This document shows, one piece after another, positions 41,507-51,450 of a stretch of DNA of 64,000 nt (positions within the stretch are counted from its first letter, which is position 1; each line of letters opens with the position of its first letter). The translations under genes were made by a program, and so were the position numbers. The stretch comes from Yponomeuta sedellus (taxonomy: Eukaryota > Arthropoda > Insecta > Lepidoptera > Yponomeutidae), in NCBI GenBank assembly GCA_934045075.1, contig OW203747.1, positions 6,902,357 to 6,966,356 on the forward strand, read 5' to 3'. The notes under the pieces are model-generated. The model did no database searches, was not told the DNA's origin, and worked only from the letters and a program-made list of their open reading frames with translations.

Positions 41507-41777
41507 ACGGGTCTAATCGCGATTATTTTTTAGGTAAAACGTAATTACGTAATTACAAATCACGTGCCGTATCACCGGACCTGTCCGTGAGCGTAGTGAG
41601 TGTTGTGTGTCGGCCAGCAGCGAAAAATTAAAACGACTACCCACAATAATTGATTGTACTCGCCACTTCAGTGTACCCGAGACCTTGGCAACTGTAACGC
41701 TGCCGAAACGTCGGGAAATAAGGTAATTATGTTTTACCTAATAAATAACCGCGATTAGACCCGTTCAATATATAACT
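41493..41777. mobile_element. MITE family I, complete
   Basis: TAGTTATATATTAAACGGGT and TCTAATCGCG at the left are inverted at the right; arms about 55 bp. The interior has GCTGCCGAAACGTCGGGAAA. Partial relatives: 23025-23052, 43240-43363, 44662-44802. Confidence 0.8.
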
Positions 41778-42404
41778 ACGTATGAGTATAGCTAATCATG
41801 AAGAAATCCTAAGATATTGTTACCTACAACTGATAATGATATTGTTGGCGAGAGACGTGTAGGCCAAAGAAATAAACTTGGTTGAGAAACCAAAAAGAGT
41901 TGGTTGGGCATTACAAGTTATTTACCAAACGAGGCCAATCCAAAACCGTTTTTCTTTATTAATGATAAATTGAATATAAAAAGAAAATGTGGAAATTACA
42001 AACCGTGTAACCGACATGCTTCAGGGATGTACGAGTCACAAAAGACTAAAAAGCCGCGTTTCAACACAGGATATTGATATTGCACATAATAAATGTGATA
42101 AGTGGCATTTCCGAACGAAACATTTTTTTGGGATTCCGTACCAAAAAGGTTCTCACGGGACTATTAACGAATATGTGTTCCAAGCTAACCCGCCGAACTT
42201 TGTACCACCTTACAATAAATTTTAAGAAAAAATCGTTTATTTTTCTCAACTTCTAGTAGTTTTTTTGCTCTTCATGACGACAAGTGCGACCTCACCATAT
42301 TTCAGCTGAGATGGCAGAGGGTAGGACACAGATGTGGGCTAATTAAAAAGATAGAGAGAATCCGCTAAGGGGCTTGAGCTAGATGTTTTTTTTTTTCACT
42401 TAAT
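41778..42404. other. No recognised feature
   Basis: Short open frames only (for example 41989-42225), none recognisable. Confidence 0.4.
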
Positions 42405-42640
42405 ATTATATCTAGCTGTGTCCCGCGGTGTTACGCGCGGTATATCGATTTTCCCATGGAAATAAGATATTTTCGCGCAGTAAAACGTAGCCAATGTGTT
42501 AATCCAGGGTATCAGCTAACTCCATACCAAATTTTATGAAAATTGCTCCAGCCGTTTAAACTTGAAGAAGTGACAAACATACACACACACATTCTTTCGC
42601 CTTTTTAATATCATATATTAATATAATAGTGTGATGTGAT
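42405..42640 (+). repeat. Family D copy, longest in the window
   Basis: 'atctagctgtgtcccgcggt' through the ACACACACATTCTTTCGCC end and a TAGTGTGATGTGAT tail. Confidence 0.75.
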
Positions 42641-42860
42641 TTATTCACGGTACGGAATCTTCAGTGCGCGAGTTCTGCTCGTACATCGCCGGTTTTTTTT
42701 GCGCCTACTATCTTATCTGACACACACGGCGCGGCACTACAAAGTAGAAAAGCAATCAAAATAGAGATAAACAAAATCTATCTGTGTAATTTCCATTCTC
42801 ATATAATAATAAAGTGCTATCTATCTAAAAACTAATTTGACCCCATGACTAATTTAGCAG

Positions 42861-43177
42861 AAGCGCTCGTGACCTAGGCGAACCAAGCGATTGGAAACAA
42901 TCTCTTGGTTAAGGAACAACAGGCGCGGTCGAGTACAGGATGAGTGAGCGTCCCGTGACTACCGCTAGTGGCATTTTTCCGAGCGCTTCCGTGCTTCGCA
43001 AGGTACGTTAAGCCATTGGTGCTGGCTGGCATTCGTTAAGCCATGTCAGAGGCCTTAGGCATGGGCGGCTTGATAACTTCTGCCAGTAAGGCCCGCCACT
43101 GTCTTACAATCCTCCACCAGGAAGAGACCTGTGCCCCAGCAGTGGAGACATACAAGGGTTGATAACAAGCTAACAAC
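42861..43177 (+). mobile_element. SINE family A with 12-bp target duplication
   Basis: AATTTAGCAGAA at 42851-42862 and 43178-43189. Full 5' end and 5S-like block; ~50 bp deleted before 'aggaagagacctgtgcccca'. Confidence 0.9.
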
Positions 43178-43239
43178 AATTTAGCAGAAACACCAATTTT
43201 TATTTGGAACAAACGGCAGCGTTTTTTGTAAACTGTTGT

Positions 43240-43363
43240 CTATAGTACTTCTCGTGGTCTACCCGAGAACATGGCAACTGTAACGCTGCCGAAACATCGG
43301 GAAATAAAGTAATTACGTTTTACCTAATAAATAATCGCGATCAGACGTTTAGTATATAACTGT
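43240..43363. mobile_element. MITE family I, right half
   Basis: 'gctgccgaaacatcgggaaa' and 'ttacctaataaataatcgcg' as at 41493-41777. Confidence 0.65.
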
Positions 43364-43408
43364 TGTCTATGATTATTGTATACTTCAAATTATTAATGTC
43401 GATGTTTG

Positions 43409-43448
43409 TGGAGTTGTATGAAACTGTAGAAGTTCATACAACTCCATG
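43409..43448. repeat. 14-bp perfect hairpin
   Basis: TGGAGTTGTATGAA, 10-nt loop, TTCATACAACTCCA. 43449-43865 is unrecognised. Confidence 0.7.
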
Positions 43449-43870
43449 TAAATAAAATAGGTTATTCTGCCCGATCGTACTCTAGTACGATTAGAGCTGA
43501 AAGGAAACTATATAATTAGCGGGATAATTATTATCTCGACCGCCCGAGAATTCTTCAAACACAATGTTCAGTTACCTTATTCATTGAGGAAAGAAGCTCT
43601 GATATTTCCCTTTCTTATGTGTGATGTTCTTATAGAATGTTACACGAACACAGTCTAATTAAATTTAATTAAATTTTATAACCCGCGCAAATTAAAAATA
43701 GACAATTCTCGCGAAGAAAACCGAATAGCCCTAGGCGCCGTGTTAAGAAGTTGCCCGGGTTTTACCAATGGAATGCGAGTGGTTCTTAGACTACCAATAG
43801 GGTCAACAATCAACAAATTAACATGACTATATAGAACAATTAGAGAACTGAACGATTGAAGGGCGCATCC

Positions 43871-43970
43871 GCTTCATCCGCGATTTTTGCGACAAATCTG
43901 ATCACGCCCCCCCAAGATTGGGGGGCGCTCCTGCTTCATCCGAGATTTTCGCGACGAATCTAATCACGTC
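43871..43970. repeat. 62-bp tandem pair around a C6/G6 hairpin
   Basis: 'gcttcatccgcgatttttgc' at 43871 recurs as 'gcttcatccgagattttcgc' at 43933, with 'gaatctaatcacg' following. Between them CCCCCCC AAGATT GGGGGG can fold. Confidence 0.7.
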
Positions 43971-44099
43971 ATGCGAATTGAGTGAGAGCCTTCTGATTTT
44001 TTCCAGCGATTCACCCGATGCGGCGCGGGTTGGTGAACGTGAAAGAGCTTCCATAGTATTTCGTACAAATAACTCTATAAAATTCGTTCCCGTTCGGAC

Positions 44100-44260
44100 C
44101 ACTTAGGTCCGCGTCCACGTCCAAGGCGGAAACAGTGACGGATGACGTTTGTCTCCGGAGCGTGCGATCATTACCGGCCGCGGCGTTTTGTTGCTCTTTT
44201 GGCGGGAAACCGACAAGATGGCCGCCGACGTCGAACGCGTTTAGAGCCCGATATGGAGTA
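44100..44260. promoter_or_regulatory. CpG-rich promoter-like island
   Basis: CpG-dense stretch in AT-rich surroundings with TTTTGGCGGGAAA at 44197-44209 (E2F consensus form) and, 5 bp on, CAAGATGGCCGCC at 44214-44226 (YY1/Pho-like, containing an ATG). The ATG opens only an 8-codon frame. These motifs typify promoters of housekeeping genes. No downstream exon was identified, so the gene, if any, is unknown. Confidence 0.35.
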
Positions 44261-44369
44261 TGGAGTGCGCTTTTTGCAAACTGCCAGGAATGGTAGTGAG
44301 CCTCGATTCGGTTAGTGCGTTCTGGTACTATGACAGATAGATCAACTAAGCTCTACCCATATGGGTGAG

Positions 44370-44520
44370 TATTATTTTATATCGTGCGTGTACGCAACGA
44401 CCCATGAATGTTGATGAAGCGAAGGTGATCTGTCAGGCAGGATCGTGGCAAGTGGCAATCCCTGGTCTCTGCCTACCCCTCTGGGATACAGCCGTGAGGT
44501 TATGTATGTATGTACTTACA
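44370..44520 (+). pseudogene. LINE family G, last ~40 codons and (TATG) tail
   Basis: RPMNVDEAKVICQAGSWQVA-like reading, with a frame slip in the DRG segment, then GTTATGTATGTATGTA. Confidence 0.6.
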
Positions 44521-44661
44521 TACTTCTTACAAACTACATATCCATGCCATGTCAACATAATATAAAATTTCAGCTGACGTTTCTAATAGTTTTTACGTTG
44601 ATGGTCTGTATTTAATGTGGTTAAAGTATTTCTTAATGAGCGATTCTCATACACAGTTATA

Positions 44662-44802
44662 TCATAGACGGGTCTAATCGCGATTATTGATTAAGTAAAA
44701 CGTAATTACCTTAATTCCTGACGTTTCGGCAGCGTTGCAGTTGACGTTTTACGTTTTACCTAATAAATAATCGCGTTAAGAACCGTTTACTTAATACATA
44801 AA
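44662..44802. mobile_element. MITE family I, short copy
   Basis: 'gacgggtctaatcgcgatta' left, 'cctaataaataatcgcg' right, GACGTTTCGGCAGCG inside (inverted relative to 41493-41777). 44803-45390 is unrecognised. Confidence 0.65.
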
Positions 44803-45390
44803 TAAGTTGGTGGTTGAAAAAAGACGAATTCTTCGAGAAACTCATTTGTTAAGTAGGCTTTGATTATCAGAAATTTTAGTAGGTCTCTTGAAAAAGAGTA
44901 AATATTGTCGAGTTGTCTCAGGGACTTAAATAGTCCGTTATATATTTAAGAAGTCATCCTAAACGTGGGTTTAATAAAAATTCTTTGTACAAAAGTAATT
45001 TTAAATGGCTTTTTAAGTGACATTTAAAAAGTGGTGCAAATCGACCTTCTATTAAATATTCAGTGAAAGATTCTAGTTCGTTAAACTTCAGCCACCTCAC
45101 TTTACGGCTCCCAGCGCTTGAGTTAAGTACAAATTGGTGTTTTCAGCCAGGTAGGCGGACGTTTATCAATACTAAGTGCCTAACAAAGTTGCGAACCTCC
45201 CTGTGTTTCTGGCAAAACAGGAACTCTGTGCTATAGGTAGTTATTTGAAGCCAGAAAGGCTGTACCAAGCAACCGTCCTCTCAAGAAATACCTACAGGCA
45301 GAAATGTTTCAATTACGGGCAGCTAATGACCAACAGCCTTCGTGGACATAGCTTTAGCAAAAAAAAGCGGTGGTAGTGATATTTACATAG

Positions 45391-45755
45391 AATAGAATAG
45401 AATAGAATAGAATAGAATAGAACAGAACAGAACAGAACAGAACAGAACAGAACAGAACAGAACAGAACAGAACAGAACAGAACAGAACAGAACAGAACAG
45501 AACAGAACAGAACAGAACAGAACAGAACAGAACAGAACAGAACAGAACAGAACAGAACAGAACAGAACAGAACAGAACAGAACAGAACAGAACAGAACAG
45601 AACAGAACAGAACAGAATAGAATAGAATAGAATAGAATAGAATAGAATAGAATAGAATAGAATAGAATAGAATAGAATAGAATAGAATAGAATAGAATAG
45701 AATAGAATAGAATAGAATAGAATAGAATAGAATAGAATAGAATAGAATAGAATAG
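45391..45755. repeat. Zoned (AATAG)/(AACAG) microsatellite, 73 units
   Basis: 6 AATAG units, then 39 uninterrupted AACAG units (45421-45615), then 28 AATAG units, with no other variant inside. An open frame through it (minus) is only the repeat translated. Confidence 0.95.
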
Positions 45756-46985
45756 AATATATTTATTTGTCTTCAAGCGAAATAAGACACAACAATCACT
45801 TATACTAGAGGCATTAATGACAGTTTAAAGAGACTATTATTTAACAGCTTATAAATAACAAATGAAGACAAAAAGGTCTGTGCCTCGGCTTGTAACTAAT
45901 GTACACCAATATGCAACTAGTTGCCGATTTTCAGGCAAGGCCTTTTCTTAAACTAAATTATACCTATCTGGGTATAATTAAACTAATGTTATAAAGAACA
46001 CACGCGCATGATGATGACAGATGTAAAAACTTAAAATATAGGTACACAAATTCCATCCACTACAGCCCTTGAAAGACACCAGAAGCCAAGGATTGTTTGT
46101 GCAGCAGCCATTTACGACATTTAATTCGGAATGTTGGAAGGGTTCGTGCAGCGTGCAAAGGCGGCGGCAGGTCATTCCAACATTTCGATGCTGCAATTTA
46201 CATACATATGCACCATACATTGCTTGTGGCGATGGGGGAAAAGGCCTATACCCAGCATTGGGCAGCGGCGGGCTGATGATGATGACGATAGCTACTAGGG
46301 TTTGAGGTTCCCAAGGGCAAACTTTTATCAAAGAGTTAGGTTAGACATTTGCGGAAATGTGGTTTTGGCATTTCTGAAGCAGAGGATGTCTCTATTAAAC
46401 CCACTTCTTGTTTAAAATTTATAACCTACGAGCGGTGTTGAATAAGTAGTGAGAATGAGGTATATTCCTTGGATAGAGGAAAAAAAATACTGGCAGGCAT
46501 AGCCCACATACTGGTATGACTTTTCTTTCCTGTGATGTGAAAATTTGTTCCAATAAGTGTATTTCTTTCTTTTACATATCTCTTGCTCTGTAAGAAGTCA
46601 CTTACTTCCCTGAATTCAAAACATACCATGTAATGTTAACATTACAGCATAGGTTTTGTAATTTGAAAAAGAACTGTCATACTCATACTGCAAGAAGAAT
46701 ATTTTTTAAAAGTTAATATTTTTTTTCTCGGTATCGATTATTTACTCGAATCGGAATCGAAACAATAGAATTTATGAAGATTTTATTTTAAATATCGAAC
46801 TATTTGTTTCGCAGACACATGCTAATTGAAATCGATTTAAAAATGAAACTGGCCAGCACGATTTGACGCGCTTGCGTGCCATAAAATCGTGAAGAGTAAA
46901 AAACTCAGTCGACTTGCTAGGCGCGAAAGTAATTTTTTTTTCGTGTTTTGGAGTTCTTTCTCAAAAGTTTTGGTAAATGTCAAGT
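45756..46985. other. One LINE-tail scrap, otherwise unrecognised
   Basis: 46215-46285: 'aaaggcctatacccagcatt' and 'ggcgggctgatgatgatgac', a LINE 3' end common in Lepidoptera. No supported gene. Confidence 0.45.
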
Positions 46986-47165
46986 CAAAAAAAAGTCAAC
47001 CTGCTTTCTTGTTTTTTTTACTTACCTCACAATCATATCGATTGCAGTAAAGCAGAGTGTTTACCTCGGGTGTAAGCATCAATTGCATACTCGGGCTAAT
47101 CAGCGCCCTCACTGCGCTCGGGCGCAAAAAACCTCATAATTATGCAATTGATATCATACAGTCCT
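46986..47165. repeat. Imperfect palindromic segment
   Basis: 'caattgcatactcgggct' and 'cactgcgctcgggcg' followed by 'ataattatgcaattgat'. Resembles the interior of the 23391-23578 MITE. Borders unclear. Confidence 0.35.
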
Positions 47166-47363
47166 TGGTTAACAATCTACTATTATTTCTTTATTTGTCG
47201 ACTTAATAAAATAAAAAAGGTGTGATGCTCTTTTGGTTTTTCAATCACAGAAGGGTTTTACATTTGCAACGATACTGTTATGGATGCATTTAGTTTTAGT
47301 TACAATTTTGCTCGCATGTAACATTTTCAATGATTAAATGAATTTCCTATAGGTAATTTCAAT

Positions 47364-47712
47364 GCTCGTCGCTTAGTCGAACCGAGTGATTGAAATCAAT
47401 CACTTATGTTAAGCAACAAAAGGCGCGGTCAGGCGCAGGATGGGTGACCATCCCGTGACTACCGCTAGTGGCATCTTTTCCGAGCGCTTCCGTGCTTCGC
47501 ATGGCACGTTAAGCCGTTGGTGCCGACTGTCATGTAATGACAGTCTTTAATCCATGTCACAGGCCTTTTGGGCGGCTTGATAACTTCTAACAGTAAGGCC
47601 CGCCACTGTCTTACAATCCTCCACCAACCCGAACTTGACCCCCGTGGTGGAGTATGGCCTAACCTTCGATGCAGGAAGAGACCCGTGCCTCCAGCAGTGG
47701 GGACATACTATT
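47364..47712 (+). repeat. SINE family A, reference 5S-like copy
   Basis: GTTAAGCAAC (47408-47417), GGCGCGGT (47422-47429) and GGATGGGTGACC (47438-47449) lie at offsets 0, 14 and 30. These are the same offsets as in insect 5S rRNA (remembered Bombyx sequence), where they form box A, intermediate element and box C for TFIIIA/Pol III. The 5' flank CTCGTCGCTTAGTCGAACC is not 5S. The remaining ~250 bp is family-specific and ends like a LINE 3' tail (CGTGCCTCCAGCAGTGGGGA here). Autonomous copying is not possible; it depends on a LINE enzyme. Confidence 0.85.
47408..47449 (+). promoter_or_regulatory. 5S-type internal control region of family A
   Basis: Box A-, intermediate- and box C-like blocks in exact 5S register (see the parent entry). 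Predicts type 1 Pol III transcription, which is unusual for a SINE. Confidence 0.65.
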
Positions 47713-48289
47713 TTAATTAAATATTATAAAGTATGCTAATGTACACTAGAAATGAGCATAGGTTTGTTACAGACTTTGTTAAGTCTAGAAATGCAAGCCG
47801 TAAAAACGACCTTTACATTGGATTGGAGAGAAATTTTGCAGCTGTAGATAGGTCGGTTATAGGTTGTCATACAAACGCCCTACATTGAATAAACAGGTTT
47901 ATTTACAAGACAAAAGCTACACCAATCCATTCATCTAAGAGCTACAACGCAATTTTTCCTTCGCAGAAAATACGGTAGCAATCAGCCAATCAGGGGTGGC
48001 TACGGCAGCACGTAAACAAACTCCCCATAGCCGACAGGGCGCCCACGCAAAATACTTGCGTAGTTTTATCAATGAAAACATCCTGGGTGGGAAACATTGC
48101 CATTCGACAGTCTGGTTTGATCTCAATGGTACACACACACAGTCGGATCGATACACGAAAGTTTGGGGCACGTCATCACTTAAATTACGTCACACGAATT
48201 TCGTGATTTTAATCCCTCCCTAAGGACGGCATTGTCACAGCTGGTCACATTTGTGAGACCCCCCTCCGCCACTCCGTAGTGTGACGTCA

Positions 48290-48708
48290 CATATTTTGCA
48301 ATTTTACACTTAGAAATTATTGACTTAATTTTAGAGAAAATAAATAAAAACCAAAAATTGTGTGATGACGTCACACAAACGGTGGAATGAGGAGGTACCG
48401 TTGCCTTATATTAAAATTATATGACAGATGTCATTTTCAATTTCATTCAAATGTCGTGTCGGAGAAATTACTTTTCCTTTCCTTAATTACAATGGTTTTT
48501 AAAAAGGCGGCAAGGGTGTTAGTAGTATTAAGCCGTATGTGTGAAGTCCTTTGACGGTTACGTCCTTTTAGAATAAGACGAAATTCAAACAGAAAATTAT
48601 GAATGAAAATCATCGAATTTCCGAAAATAAAAAAATATGGGTCGTTTTATTTCGTATCTAGTTTCCTTTAAGACAGTAAAATACGTATGTTAAAAAAATT
48701 CAATGTTG
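48290..48708. mobile_element. MITE family J, second copy
   Basis: 'gatgacgtcacacaaacggt' through 'aatgaggaggtaccgttgcc' to 'ttcaatgttgtcaattttg'. High similarity to 7548-7880. 48240-48290 carries an inverted TGTGACGTCACA motif. 47713-48239 is unrecognised. Confidence 0.65.
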
Positions 48709-48728
48709 TCAATTTTGTTCTAAATGAA

Positions 48729-49139
48729 TCGCTCGTAGCCCCGGCTACGGCTGCCTGATTGATCTTAAACGTTCACGAAGGTTAAGCAACACAAGGCGAG
48801 TTCAGTGCATGGATGGGTAAACCATCTATGACTAACGCTATTGCCATTTTGCCGAGCGGTTCCGTGCAAGGCACGTTAAGGAGTTGGTGCCGGCTGCCCT
48901 CGATAGATGGCAGTCGTTAAGCTAAGTCTTAGGCCTTAGGGCAGCTTGAAAACTTCTGACAGTAAGACCAGCCACTAGTCTTTCAAGCCTAGCCCAACCC
49001 GAACTTGGCCCCCGTGGTGGAGTACGGCATATACCTTCCTCAGGGACTCTTCCCTGAGGAACCCATTATGTCCCCACCGAGGGGCACGGGTCTCTACCCG
49101 TGCCCCTCGGTGGGGACATAATGGGTTGATGACGATGAT
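48729..49139 (+). repeat. SINE family A variant with double hairpin
   Basis: Full-length copy of the GTGCCCCTCGG subfamily. Its 5' region 'cttaaacgttcacgaaggtt' contains the unoccupied CTTCG target (48776-48780, minus) used by the transposon at 11996. The 3' end holds two successive hairpins at 49036-49127. Confidence 0.85.
49036..49127. repeat. Two adjoining perfect hairpins with CTCT loops
   Basis: CTTCCTCAGGGA-CTCT-TCCCTGAGGAA, then a 32-bp perfect arm pair (49060-49091, 49096-49127) also closing on CTCT. Both derive from the SINE's own AGAGACCCGTGCCCC segment. Confidence 0.9.
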
Positions 49140-49873
49140 GTGTTCTAATTGCGATAGGACTACGGGATCAAAACGAACAAACACCCGCGAAAGTAGTCAA
49201 GTGTTTTAAAACGCAGTTGAACACAAGTACGTTGAGCTACGGTTTCATGGCAACAGTATTGAAGTAGAGGCCCGCATACAGTGGTCAACCACTGGTACTA
49301 AAACAATCGAGGTGGTGCGAATAGTAAATGTTTATTTGCCGCTTCATAATAAGTACCATCCTACATCCGCACTTTCCCAGGAAATAGCTATGACGTTATC
49401 TCCAGTTCTCAGTATTGGCGTTGTGTATTTATGGAAATGGCTGCCAAGGTTAAGGGAACACTTTCATTATGTGTTTCTGTTTGTTTAGAATAGAAGTTTG
49501 ATTTTGGAACGCGTTTTTTTAAACGCAGCCAACTTGACAGTTGTCAGATGAGTCGGCACATTGACCTCTTGTTCTTTAGTTGGAAAACGTGTAATTTGTG
49601 TGGCAATTGGATTGCTGGGCTTGCGAATTGCTTTTCGTGTGGAGTGCGAAATAAGTCCAGGGAAGGTTCCCGTATTAACAGTGTTGGTGTTGGGCGACGG
49701 ATCGCCCAAAACAGTTAAAATATAAGTATTTAAGTGGGTCCTTTACCCAACACTGTTTATTGGTCTGTGAAAACTCTTTGTGGTAAAAAAAAGTGTCAAT
49801 GTTCTGTCAGAGACATTTTCATTTGTTATTCTACTAGGTACTAAGGGGCTGTTGATTTATTACGTAAGGCGAT
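49140..49873. other. No recognised feature
   Basis: Contains a 74-codon open frame (49485-49709, minus) without recognisable domains. Confidence 0.4.
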
Positions 49874-49876
49874 TTA

Positions 49877-50252
49877 AGGCCTGCGCAGACGAAGGACTAT
49901 CCCCCGGGTACTTTTTGACCGTCAATATAGATCTCTTATAAATTGTATCGAGTAACGCACACGAAGGTCTAAAAGTACCCCGTACAAAAAGTCCCTCAAG
50001 TTACCGAGGACATCAAGAGACCGGACTGGACAAAAGTTCGGTGTTTTCTTTTAAAACGCCTTTTGTTTTTCAACTTCATGTTGAAATTTATACAACACAA
50101 TGTAATCTCAGAATATTTGCTTCCATAGCGTACGCTTCACTCAATTTCCGGGGAACAAAATGACCGCACACCGTTGAGTCCGCGACAAGTACTCGGAGGA
50201 CATTTTTTACTTTTGTCCCTTGGGGACAACGGTCCCTCGTCTGCGCAGGCCT
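49877..50252. mobile_element. Harbinger-like MITE with TTA duplication
   Basis: 376 bp. AGGCCTGCGCAGACGA is inverted at the right end (20 of 22 bp). TTA at 49874-49876 and 50253-50255. A 3-bp TTA duplication and G/C-rich ends fit PIF/Harbinger. Confidence 0.8.
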
Positions 50253-50379
50253 TTAGGGAGGAAAGGGGATCCCACAGTGTCTTTTTCTAACAAGAGCGTC
50301 TTGACAGTTCCGACAATGAAAATGGCCAGGCATCGATTGCCATGGCAACGAAGCCGCATTCGTTTTTTGCTTTAGATAC

Positions 50380-50615
50380 TTTTTCATGTGGCCTATGAAC
50401 GTCACAGACCTTCTTTTAGAGAGAGCGTATGGGCTTAATTACCGCGCTTGCCCACCTTGAAATTTCTAGCGCTAAGGTATTTGAACACCTGAAACACTCC
50501 TCACGATGTTTTGCACCGTGGTATTGCCAGTGTAATTTCACAAATTACATATGTTAGAAAACAAAGTCATTGGTGCATGCCCACACTGAGAATCGAACCT
50601 GGGGAGTTCATTGTA
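50380..50615 (-). repeat. SINE family E, diverged
   Basis: 'ggcctatgaacgtcacagac' to 'cattggtgcatgcccacact' and 'gagaatcgaacctgg' (box B on minus). 50616-51220 has nothing else. Confidence 0.6.
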
Positions 50616-51220
50616 ATATGTCCATGAGTATTTATTTATTGTTGTTATACCCGCTGGGCTTGGGCTACCGCCACGCTTTAGATACTTACGTAATAAATAT
50701 TAAACACGGGGAAGGCGGTCGGCTCACTATTATGTTTTACTTAAATAGGGATCAGAGGGAGTGAAAAACTAGCAAAAATAGCCTTACGCAGAAAATTAAT
50801 GGCGCCTACGCTTTCTCTCACTTGTTTCAATGGAAATCTTATTTTTCAACATGAGCACCTCCTACGCAACTAGTGCTTACAATGATAGTTACAAATAAAA
50901 AAATATATTGCCTCATCAATAAACAACTTAAAACAAAATAAGACTTAAATCTAGGTTGTGGTATTATAATTATAATAACATAAGGCAAAAGGTCGTGGCT
51001 CAGCTGGTAATGACCCGGGTCATCCCTGGACAGCGCTGGTTTTCAGCAACTGCCTGAATATACATTTTTATTTTTCTACGTGGATTTTACTTCACCTAAA
51101 TAACTCATTGTTTCAAAGTCAGCATGGAAAGGTTCTTAAGATAAATGATAATAATGTGTATGACTTCAAAACACAGTGTTGATTTTAAAAACTATAGTAA
51201 ACTAACTGATCAAGAATCAA

Positions 51221-51450
51221 TATCAACCCTTGTATGTCCCCACTACTGGAACACGAGTCTCTTCTTGCATCGCAGGAAGGTTAGGCCATACTCCACCACG
51301 GGAGTCAAATACGGGTTGGTGGAGGATTGTAAGACAGTGGCCTTACTGTCACAAGTTATCAAGCATCAGGCCTGTGAAACGGCTTAAAGACTGCCATACA
51401 TGACAGCCGGCACCAACGGACTAACGTGCCTTGCGAAGCACGGAATAAAA
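51221..51450 (-). repeat. SINE family A, 5' truncated
   Basis: Minus-strand sense 3' half with a ~10-bp internal deletion. Confidence 0.8.

Noticed and set aside
43902..44102. 66-codon open frame (minus strand) near the CpG island
   Set aside because: The tandem repeat inside has a 62-bp period, not a multiple of three, and the second unit is read in another frame, which argues against coding.
45391..45755. CRISPR-like array
   Set aside because: Units are 5 bp with no spacers; a eukaryotic microsatellite.
45354..45776. 140-codon open frame (minus strand) with a pentapeptide-like pattern
   Set aside because: It is only the translated AATAG/AACAG microsatellite; a 5-bp repeat without stops stays open in several frames.
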